Below, piece by piece: positions 8,794 to 15,479 of a stretch of DNA of 33,281 nucleotides; the first letter of the stretch is position 1; each line of letters begins with the position of its first letter. The position numbers and the translations under genes were made by a program. The notes under the pieces are model-generated. The model worked only from the letters and a program-made list of their open reading frames with translations, was not told the DNA's origin and ran no database searches. Source of the DNA: Rhodospirillaceae bacterium (GTDB lineage Bacteria; Pseudomonadota; Alphaproteobacteria; Thalassobaculales; Thalassobaculaceae); NCBI GenBank assembly GCA_018699735.1, contig JABIRP010000353.1, forward strand, positions 1 to 33,281, read 5' to 3'.

Positions 8794-9257
8794 GAATTTG
8801 CCTTCCCGACTGATTGAAGGTTTTGACGCTCAACGATCATGTCGCCCGCTTTTGGTCGTGTCTATCGGCACAACGCTGCCAACAACGTAAATCGCCAATC
8901 GTCGGCGGTGTTCTGGTTGGCGACTGATATGTAACTGAGTGCGCGGGGGTGCGGGGTGGCAAATGGCTATACACGGAAATGATTTCAGTGTTTGATGATT
9001 GCACTAATTCGCCACATCAAATTCACGCAATTCGACGTGGAAGGCGGTTATGACAGGGGGCGACATGAACTCGGTTTGCCGGTTCAGGTGGGGAAACTTA
9101 AAACAAGATCGAAACAATCTTTCCAACCGGTGAACAGTGATGTGAAGGTTTACATTGAAAGACTGTGAGCATGACTGCCAGTCTTTAAACATGCGATGCT
9201 ATCCAAACGGCTGACAATAACAGCCAACAAACACTAACGAGAGGGCAAGGAGTTAAT
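8794..9257. other. Divergent intergenic region, V4R gene / phosphonate importer
   Basis: This 464-nt region has no convincing gene. It must hold the promoters of the V4R-like gene (minus) and the phosphonate importer (plus). The clearest element is the AAAGACTG/CAGTCTTT inverted repeat at 9158-9186, listed separately. A strong AAGGAG ribosome-binding site lies just before the importer start at 9258. A 62-codon minus-strand ORF (9004-9192) looks spurious. I could not fix a promoter. Confidence 0.6.
9158..9186. promoter_or_regulatory. Inverted repeat upstream of phosphonate importer
   Basis: Two perfect 8-bp arms, AAAGACTG (9158-9165) and CAGTCTTT (9179-9186), are separated by 13 nt, with further TT/AA symmetry outside after one mismatch. 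The centre is about 85 nt upstream of the binding-protein start. The size and position suit a regulator binding site. It differs from the motif shared by the phnX and pbfA promoters, so a second regulator may act here. A transcript hairpin is also possible. Confidence 0.45.
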
Positions 9258-10295
9258 ATGTTGGAACAATTCGGAAATTCGAGGGCTGCTCGGACGCTTG
9301 TTGCCGCAGCGGGCCTGATGGTGGTGGCCTCGGCCGCTCAAGCAACTGACTTGACGGTCTATACCGCCGTCGAAGCGGAAGACTTGAAGAAATATGCCAA
9401 GGCATTCAACAAGACCAACCCCGACATCAATATCAAATGGGTTCGGGATTCCACCGGCATTGTTACGGCCAAATTACTGGCCGAGAAGAATAATCCGCAG
9501 GCTGATGTGGTCTGGGGCTTGGCTGCGACCAGCCTCATGCTCTTGAAAGCCGAAGGCATGACCGAACCCTATGCTCCGGTGGGCGTTGGCAAGTTGGATA
9601 AGAAGTTTGTCGATTCGGCCAATCCGCCGCATTGGACCGGTATGGACGCCTGGATCGCTTCTGTTTGCTTCAATACCGTTGAAGGCAAAAAGAACGGCCT
9701 GCCGATCCCGACCTCTTGGAAGGATCTGACCAAACCGGTCTACAAAGGTCATGTCGTGATGCCGAACCCGAACTCGTCTGGAACCGGCTTCCTGGACGTA
9801 TCGAGCTGGCTGCAAATGTTTGGTGAAGAGGGTGGTTGGAAGTTCATGGACGCCCTGCACCAGAACATCAACTGGTACACGCACTCGGGCTCCAAGCCCT
9901 GCAAGCAGGCCGCCAGCGGCGAAACCCCCATCGGTATTTCCTTCGCCTTCCGCGGTGCCAAATCCAAAGCCAAGGGCGCGCCGTTGGAGATCATTCTGCC
10001 GAGCGAGGGTATTGGTTGGGACATGGAAGCGACCGCGATCATGAAAGGCACCAAGAACCTGGCAGCCGCCAAGAAGCTTGTTGATTTCACGATCACCAAG
10101 GAAGCCAACGTGATGTACAACAAGGGCTATGCCGTTGTGGCCTATCCAGGTGTCGCTAAGAAGGTGAAGCACTTCCCGGCCGGAATCTTGGAGGCCATGA
10201 TCGACAACAAGTTCGAGTGGGCTGCAACCAATCGCAAGCGCATTTTGAGCAAGTGGCAGACGCGATACGATTCCAAATCCCTGCCTAAGAAATAA
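9258..10295 (+). CDS. phnS2: 2-aminoethylphosphonate ABC transporter substrate-binding protein
   Basis: This 345-aa periplasmic protein has a signal peptide of about 29 residues ending ASAAQA before TDLTVYTA. It belongs to the Fe(III)/phosphonate-type extracellular solute-binding proteins (the AEP-specific group also called AepX). Stretches such as PNPNSSGTGFLDVSSWLQ and GIGWDMEA are typical of the group annotated as AEP-binding. It would capture AEP or related phosphonates for the ATPase and permease encoded next. AAGGAG lies 6-7 nt before the ATG. A hairpin follows the gene, which would allow more of this protein than of the membrane parts. AEP specificity is inferred from family resemblance and from the neighbouring phnX and phnW. 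Confidence 0.88.
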   Translation: MLEQFGNSRAARTLVAAAGLMVVASAAQATDLTVYTAVEAEDLKKYAKAFNKTNPDINIKWVRDSTGIVTAKLLAEKNNPQADVVWGLAATSLMLLKAEGMTEPYAPVGVGKLDKKFVDSANPPHWTGMDAWIASVCFNTVEGKKNGLPIPTSWKDLTKPVYKGHVVMPNPNSSGTGFLDVSSWLQMFGEEGGWKFMDALHQNINWYTHSGSKPCKQAASGETPIGISFAFRGAKSKAKGAPLEIILPSEGIGWDMEATAIMKGTKNLAAAKKLVDFTITKEANVMYNKGYAVVAYPGVAKKVKHFPAGILEAMIDNKFEWAATNRKRILSKWQTRYDSKSLPKK

Positions 10296-10322
10296 TAGGC
10301 TAGCCTAAGTCATATTGTTGTA

Positions 10323-10370
10323 TGGCCGTCCGGTGTTCATTGATACGCACCGGACGGTCATCGTTTTATT
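10323..10370 (+). terminator. Hairpin/attenuator between binding-protein and ATPase genes
   Basis: A 13-bp stem with one G-U pair, TGGCCGTCCGGTG (10323-10335) and CACCGGACGGTCA (10348-10360), encloses a 12-nt loop and is followed by a T-rich TCGTTTTATT. It looks like an intrinsic terminator placed inside the transport operon. It would give partial termination and stabilise the binding-protein message, a common arrangement in ABC importer operons. Confidence 0.7.
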
Positions 10371-10395
10371 CTGGATATGATCGGAACTGAAGACC

Positions 10396-11481
10396 ATGGA
10401 CAGCGCCGCCAGATCATTTTTGAAAATCGAAAATCTGGTGAAAAAGTTCGGCGACTTCACGGCGCTGCAGGACATCTCTCTCGACGTTTATGACGGTGAA
10501 TTTGTTTGTTTTCTGGGGCCGTCGGGGTGTGGCAAGACCACGTTGTTGCGGGCCATTGCCGGCCTGGATATTCAGACCCACGGCCGCATCGAGCAAGATG
10601 GCAAAGACATTTCCGCCCTGCCGCCGGCTGAGCGTGACTTCGGCATTGTCTTTCAATCCTATGCCTTGTTCCCCAACCTGACGGTTGAACGAAACGTTGC
10701 CTACGGCCTCGAGAACCGGAAGCTGCCAAGAGCCGAGATCGATGTCCGGGTCGCTGAGTTGCTGCAGTTGGTCGGCCTGCCCGATCAGGGCACAAAGTAT
10801 CCGGCCCAGCTATCTGGCGGCCAACAGCAACGCGTGGCCTTGGCCCGCGCCATGGCGACGTCGCCGGGATTGCTGTTGTTGGATGAACCGCTGAGCGCGC
10901 TGGATGCGCGTGTGCGCGTCCATTTGCGCACCGAGATCAAGGATCTGCAGCGCCGCCTGGGTGTGACCACCATCATGGTGACCCACGATCAAGAGGAAGC
11001 CCTGACCATGGCCGATCGGATCGTTGTCATGAACCATGGGGTCATTGACCAGGTTGGGACGCCGCAGGAAATCTATGGGTCGCCCGCGACATCTTTCGTT
11101 GCCGACTTCATCGGATCCATGAATTTTATCCCAGGAACAGTGGCGGCGAAGGGGCGCGTGACAGTTGGCGATTTCCCACTCGACTGCGACACCACCGGGT
11201 TTAACGAAGGAGACGCAATTACGGTCTCGATCCGCCCAGAGGATATCAATGCTCAGGATATGGAGCATGACGACAATGTCGTCGATGGCGAAATCACGCA
11301 TCTGCAATTCATGGGATCGTTTTATCGCGCTGAGTTGGGCGGGGCGGCATTCTCCGGCCATGACGTGCAGGCGGACTTCTCGGTTAATTTGGTGCGCCGC
11401 AAGAACGTGGTATTGGGCTCGAAATTGCCGATCCGACTGCCGGCTGATCATATTCAATTATATCCCCCGGTCGAAGACTAG
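10396..11481 (+). CDS. phnT2: 2-aminoethylphosphonate ABC transporter ATP-binding protein
   Basis: This 361-aa ATPase subunit sits on the cytoplasmic side of the importer. Walker A is GPSGCGKT (41-48), the Q-loop region is VFQSYALFPN, the signature is LSGGQQQR, Walker B is LLLLDEPLSALDAR, and the switch histidine is in VTHDQEE. A C-terminal TOBE-like regulatory domain follows from about residue 240, as in the CUT1/Fe(III)/phosphonate group. It stands 100 nt after the binding-protein gene, across the hairpin, and 3 nt before the permease gene. The ribosome-binding site is weak (GAAG), which fits lower expression than the binding protein. Confidence 0.9.
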   Translation: MDSAARSFLKIENLVKKFGDFTALQDISLDVYDGEFVCFLGPSGCGKTTLLRAIAGLDIQTHGRIEQDGKDISALPPAERDFGIVFQSYALFPNLTVERNVAYGLENRKLPRAEIDVRVAELLQLVGLPDQGTKYPAQLSGGQQQRVALARAMATSPGLLLLDEPLSALDARVRVHLRTEIKDLQRRLGVTTIMVTHDQEEALTMADRIVVMNHGVIDQVGTPQEIYGSPATSFVADFIGSMNFIPGTVAAKGRVTVGDFPLDCDTTGFNEGDAITVSIRPEDINAQDMEHDDNVVDGEITHLQFMGSFYRAELGGAAFSGHDVQADFSVNLVRRKNVVLGSKLPIRLPADHIQLYPPVED

Positions 11482-11484
11482 ATC

Positions 11485-13197
11485 ATGGCCGACGCCAGCC
11501 TGACCGCTCAAACCTCAGACCGCGCCATCGTTCGGCCGAAACTGAGCCGTGACGATTGGATCATGCGAACGGTCATGGTCGCGATCGGTGTGTTTTTGTT
11601 GATTGCCGTACTCTTGCCGCTCTACACGATGATGTCGAAAAGCGTAGAGAACAAGGACGGTGGATTTGTCGGATTCGCGAATTTCGCCGAGTACTTCTCT
11701 ACGCCGGCATTGTTCAATTCCGCTTTTAACAGCCTGTCGATCTCCATCTTGGCGACCTTGATCATCCTGGTTGTAACGTTCATTTACGGGTACGCGCTGA
11801 CACGGACCTGCATGCCGTTCAAATGGTTCTTCAAACTCGTGGCCATGGTGCCCTTGCTGACGCCGTCGTTGCTGGGCGGGATCTCCCTGATTTACTGGTT
11901 CGGCAATCAGGGGGTCCTGAAAGATCTGTTGTTTGGCGAGAAAATCTACGGCCCGATCGGCATCACCATGGGATCATCTTACTGGGTCTTTCCACATGCC
12001 TTGATGATCGTGATCACCGCACTTTCGATTACCGACGCCCGGCTTTATGAAGCGGCGGAAGCGCTTAGAACCAGTAAGCTGAAGACGTTTCTCACCGTGA
12101 CGATCCCAGGCTGTAAATATGGTCTGATCAGCGCTGGTTTCGTCGTCTTTACCTTGGTGTTCACGGATTTCGGTGTGCCCAAGGTGATCGGCGGCAACTA
12201 CAACATGCTGGCCACCGATATCTACAAACAGGTGATCGGTCAGCAGAACTTTCAAATGGGTGCGGTTGTCTCGGTCGTCTTGTTGGTGCCGGCAATTATA
12301 GCCTTCTCCGTCGACCGTATCGTTCAGCGCAAACAAGTCGCCCTGCTCTCGGCGCGCGCGGTCCCCTATACCCCGAAGCCGAGCCGGGGCCGCGATATGT
12401 CGATGCTGGCTTTCTGTTCGGTTATCGCGCTCATCATTATTGCCATGATCGGCATGGCTCAATACGCGGCGCTGGTGACCTTCTGGCCGTATAATTTGGA
12501 GTTTTCTCTGAACAACTATGACTTCGATGTCATGGATGGCGGCGGTTGGGAGGCGTTTTGGAACTCCATCGAGATGGCGCTGTACACCGCCTTCTTCGGA
12601 ACCATCATCGTGTTTACCGGCGCTTATTTGATGGAGAAGGGCCGGGGATTCACTGTCGGGCGTTCGGCCTTTCACATGGTGGCAATGGCACCTCTGGCCG
12701 TGCCGGGAATGGTCTTGGGATTGGCGTATATTTTCTTTTTCAACAATCCCGCCAACCCATTCAATTTCATCTATGGCACCATGGGGATCCTGGTGGTCGC
12801 AACAGTTGTCCACTTCTATACGGTTAGCCACCTGACGGCGGTTACGGCGCTCAAGCAAATGGACCCGGAATTCGAATCCGTCTCGGCTTCGTTAAAGGCG
12901 CCGTTCTACAAGACGTTCGCCAAAGTGACTGTGCCGGTATGCATGCCGGCCGTCTTCGACATTTCGATCTATCTGTTCCTTAACGCCATGACCACGGTTT
13001 CAGCGGTGGTCTTCCTGTATTCCTCCGACACGACGCTGGCGTCTGTGGCGGTCTTGAATATGGATGATGCCGGTGATGTGGCGCCGGCTGCGGCCATGGC
13101 CATGATGATCGCCTACACCTGCGCCGCCATGCGAATTGTTCAGGTCGTCTTGACCCGCGGAATTGCGATCAAGACCCAGGCTTGGCGAAATCAGTAA
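11485..13197 (+). CDS. phnU2: 2-aminoethylphosphonate ABC transporter permease, fused two-domain
   Basis: This 570-aa inner-membrane protein contains two binding-protein-dependent permease domains in one chain, with about twelve membrane segments. Each half has an EAA-type loop that contacts the ATPase: EAAEALRTSKLKTFLTVTIP in the first half and FESVSASLKAPFYKTFAKVT in the second. This fused layout is usual for Fe(III)- and AEP-type importers, so one gene supplies the whole channel. It begins 3 nt after the ATPase stop, indicating tight co-translation. The next gene, phnX, is 123 nt away with its own regulatory region. Confidence 0.9.
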   Translation: MADASLTAQTSDRAIVRPKLSRDDWIMRTVMVAIGVFLLIAVLLPLYTMMSKSVENKDGGFVGFANFAEYFSTPALFNSAFNSLSISILATLIILVVTFIYGYALTRTCMPFKWFFKLVAMVPLLTPSLLGGISLIYWFGNQGVLKDLLFGEKIYGPIGITMGSSYWVFPHALMIVITALSITDARLYEAAEALRTSKLKTFLTVTIPGCKYGLISAGFVVFTLVFTDFGVPKVIGGNYNMLATDIYKQVIGQQNFQMGAVVSVVLLVPAIIAFSVDRIVQRKQVALLSARAVPYTPKPSRGRDMSMLAFCSVIALIIIAMIGMAQYAALVTFWPYNLEFSLNNYDFDVMDGGGWEAFWNSIEMALYTAFFGTIIVFTGAYLMEKGRGFTVGRSAFHMVAMAPLAVPGMVLGLAYIFFFNNPANPFNFIYGTMGILVVATVVHFYTVSHLTAVTALKQMDPEFESVSASLKAPFYKTFAKVTVPVCMPAVFDISIYLFLNAMTTVSAVVFLYSSDTTLASVAVLNMDDAGDVAPAAAMAMMIAYTCAAMRIVQVVLTRGIAIKTQAWRNQ

Positions 13198-13205
13198 GAA
13201 CAACT

Positions 13206-13252
13206 CATAAGTAAAATCGATATATTTTATTATTTATAGCGATTTGCCTTAT
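13206..13252. promoter_or_regulatory. Inverted repeat upstream of phnX, probable LysR site
   Basis: The left arm ATAAGTAAAATCG (13207-13219) and right arm CGATTTGCCTTAT (13240-13252) are inverted copies with two mismatches, separated by 20 AT-rich nt. The left arm, extended to CATAAGTAAAATCG (13206-13219), is exactly repeated in reverse in the lysR/pbfA intergenic region at 18831-18844. A weak promoter (TTGGCT, then CATAAT at 13277-13282) begins immediately downstream, the usual geometry for a LysR-type activator. The regulator is probably the LysR encoded at 17927-18799. Confidence 0.65.
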
Positions 13253-13320
13253 CCATTGGCTTGCTGTCAGATAGCGCATAATTCGCTCAGAGATTCCGAT
13301 CAAATCAGGAGAAACGACCA

Positions 13321-14169
13321 ATGCCGATGGCATCAGATTATGTTTACCAGCGTTCCTATCGAGGCAAAGTTCAGGGCGTCGTCCTCGACTGGAGCGGCAC
13401 GACCGCCGACGCCTATGTGATTGCCCCGGCAGTCGTCTTTGTTGAGGTGTTCAAGCGCCAGGGTGTCGAGATTTCGATGCTGGAAGCACGCGGCCCCATG
13501 GGCTTGCGCAAGGACTTGCACATCAAGGCGCTGACGGAAGTGCCAGAAATTCGCGCGCGTTGGAAAGAGATCAAAGGGTCTGAGCCGACCCAGGCCGACG
13601 TGGATGCCATGTTCACGGATTTCGTGCCATTGCAGATCGAGTGTCTGCCGGAATATACCCCTCTGCTGCCCGGTGTCGCCGAGGTCACGCAGAAGATGCA
13701 GGCCGACGGTTTGAAACTTGGTGTGTCGACCGGCTTCATCCGGCCGATGGTCGACGTCCTGTTGGCGGCTGCAAAGAAGCAGGGCTTCAACCCGGATGCT
13801 ACAGTGGCCGGTGATGAGGTCATGCATGGCGCCCGGCCAAAGCCGTTTATGGTCTACCGGAACCTCGATTTGATGGACATCCATCCGATCCAGTCGGTGG
13901 TCAAGGTCGACGACACCGCTTCGGGCGTCGGGGAAGCGTTGGAGGCCGGTTGCTGGGGCGTTGGTGTGTCGCTGTACAGCAACTACATGGATATCAATAC
14001 CATTGCGGAAGCCGAAGCGATGCCGGCGGAAGAGATTGCCCGGCGCAATGCTTTGACGGCGGAGATTTTGCGCAAGACTGGCGCGCATTACGTCATCGAT
14101 AGCATCGTCGATCTACCGGCGGTCATCGACGACATCAACACCCGTTTGGCGCGCGGCGAGCGGCCGTAG
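13321..14169 (+). CDS. phnX: Phosphonoacetaldehyde hydrolase PhnX
   Basis: This 282-aa HAD-superfamily enzyme splits the C-P bond of phosphonoacetaldehyde to give acetaldehyde and phosphate. The nucleophile is D23 in VLDWSGTTAD. K64 in GLRKDLH is the Schiff-base lysine, and its spacing of 41 residues from the nucleophile is that of characterised PhnX. HAD motif II is in GVSTGFI and later acidic residues are in VKVDDTASGVGEA. Length is normal. AGGAG lies 9 nt before the ATG. It starts a run with the aminomutase-like gene (30 nt gap) and the FAD enzyme, and receives the product of PhnW. The motif upstream links it to the LysR regulon. Confidence 0.95.
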   Translation: MPMASDYVYQRSYRGKVQGVVLDWSGTTADAYVIAPAVVFVEVFKRQGVEISMLEARGPMGLRKDLHIKALTEVPEIRARWKEIKGSEPTQADVDAMFTDFVPLQIECLPEYTPLLPGVAEVTQKMQADGLKLGVSTGFIRPMVDVLLAAAKKQGFNPDATVAGDEVMHGARPKPFMVYRNLDLMDIHPIQSVVKVDDTASGVGEALEAGCWGVGVSLYSNYMDINTIAEAEAMPAEEIARRNALTAEILRKTGAHYVIDSIVDLPAVIDDINTRLARGERP

Positions 14170-14199
14170 CCCGCAGCGGATGCGTTAGAGGCGAAAGCG

Positions 14200-15474
14200 A
14201 TGGATCAGGCCGAACGCGCCCTGGCAGTATTCCCGGCGGGAATCGCCAACGGCGAGTTCGGCCTGCCCGCCGAACAACTGGTCGTCATGGCGCGTGGCGA
14301 GGGCTGCCACCTATGGGATACTGGCGGCCGGGAGTATCTCGATTTCTCGCTCGGCTGGGGGTCCTGTCTGGTCGGGCATGCGCGGCCGGAAATCGTCGAA
14401 GCGGTTCAGGCCCAAGCGGCGATGGGCTCCAACTTTGCTTACCTGAACACCCATGTTTTGGATCTGGCTGAGGAAATCTGCCGGATCAGTCCAGCCAGCC
14501 AAAGGCTCCGGTTCTGTGCCTCAGGCACGGAAGCGACGATGTATTGCCAACGCCTTGCACGCGGCTTTACCGGCAAGACCAAAATTCTGAAGTTCGAGGG
14601 CGCCTATCACGGTGCCAACGAAGCCGGGGTAACCAGCTTATTTGCGCAAAAAGACCTGGATTACCCGCAACCGGAACTGACCAGCGCCGGTACGCCGGCG
14701 GCGGCATACCAACTGCTGGTCGCGCCGTACAACGATCTGGGCAAGACGGCTTCCATCATTGCTGACAACAGGAATGAACTGGCCGGCGTGATCATGGAGC
14801 CGCTACAGCGCTGTACACCGCCGAAAGAGGGATTTCTGGAAGGCGTGCGCCAATTGTGCACCGATCATGGCATCGTCCTGATCTATGACGAAGTGGTAAC
14901 CGGGTTCCGTCTCGCCTATGGCGGGGCGCAGGAGTATTACGGCGTCACCCCCGACCTGGTGGCCTATGGGAAGGCGCTGGGCGGTGGATATCCCATTGGT
15001 GCCTTTGGCGGCCGTGCGGACATCATGGAAATGACCAACGAGCACCGCATCGGCGGCGAAGATTATGTGTGGATGGCATCCACACTTGGTGGCAATCCGG
15101 TCTCGGCTGCTGCTGCGATGGCGGCGCTGTCGGTGTTTCGTCAGCCAGGCACCTACGAGCGCCTGCATGGGCTGGGCAATTATCTCCGAGCCGGCATGCG
15201 TAGGGTGTTGCGTGATCATCAGGAAACCGCTCAGGTCATAGGCGATGGCCCATTGGCCCAGGTGGTGTTCAGCGGCGATGCGGTTTTCGACTATCGATCG
15301 ACAAAGAAGGGGGATTCAGCGCGGGGCCGAGCCTGCATGCTGAAATTGTTTGAAAGCGGCGTCTTTCTTAACCCCATGGGGACCAAGCTGTATCTCTCGC
15401 TGGCCCATGATGAAACCATCTGCGACCAGTTCCTGGACAGGTTCTCCGACGCACTCTCCGTGACCAAGGCGTAA
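14200..15474 (+). CDS. Class III PLP enzyme, glutamate-1-semialdehyde aminomutase-like
   Basis: This 424-aa PLP-dependent enzyme is of aminotransferase class III. The cofactor lysine is K258 in AYGKALGGGYPIGAF, the PLP aspartate is D230 in YDEVVTGFR, and the phosphate/ring contacts are in CASGTEATMY and YHGANEAG. The overall pattern is closest to glutamate-1-semialdehyde 2,1-aminomutase and its relatives, a group that also contains transaminases and racemases. Its place between phnX and the FAD oxidoreductase, in one transcript, argues against a haem role. It may move, remove or invert the amino group of a phosphonate substrate (AEP, its hydroxy or N-methyl forms). GAGGCG precedes the ATG. 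Reaction and substrate are unknown. Confidence 0.8.
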   Translation: MDQAERALAVFPAGIANGEFGLPAEQLVVMARGEGCHLWDTGGREYLDFSLGWGSCLVGHARPEIVEAVQAQAAMGSNFAYLNTHVLDLAEEICRISPASQRLRFCASGTEATMYCQRLARGFTGKTKILKFEGAYHGANEAGVTSLFAQKDLDYPQPELTSAGTPAAAYQLLVAPYNDLGKTASIIADNRNELAGVIMEPLQRCTPPKEGFLEGVRQLCTDHGIVLIYDEVVTGFRLAYGGAQEYYGVTPDLVAYGKALGGGYPIGAFGGRADIMEMTNEHRIGGEDYVWMASTLGGNPVSAAAAMAALSVFRQPGTYERLHGLGNYLRAGMRRVLRDHQETAQVIGDGPLAQVVFSGDAVFDYRSTKKGDSARGRACMLKLFESGVFLNPMGTKLYLSLAHDETICDQFLDRFSDALSVTKA

Positions 15475-15479
15475 CCACA

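Noticed and set aside
9050-9056. ATGACAG, reverse complement of the Pho-box half-site CTGTCAT, upstream of the phosphonate importer
   Set aside because: No second half-site at the 11-nt period on either side; a single 7-mer is expected by chance.
9004-9192. 62-codon minus-strand ORF in the long divergent spacer
   Set aside because: It covers the inverted repeat and probable promoter region, with no recognisable domain and no clear ribosome-binding site.
10296-10307. Palindrome TAGGCTAGCCTA just after the binding-protein stop
   Set aside because: A 12-bp palindrome without loop makes no useful hairpin, and no second copy was noticed; probably incidental beside the real hairpin at 10323.
11974-12858. 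294-codon minus-strand ORF opposite the permease
   Set aside because: Antisense shadow with a His/Asp-rich composition typical of reverse reading of membrane-protein codons.
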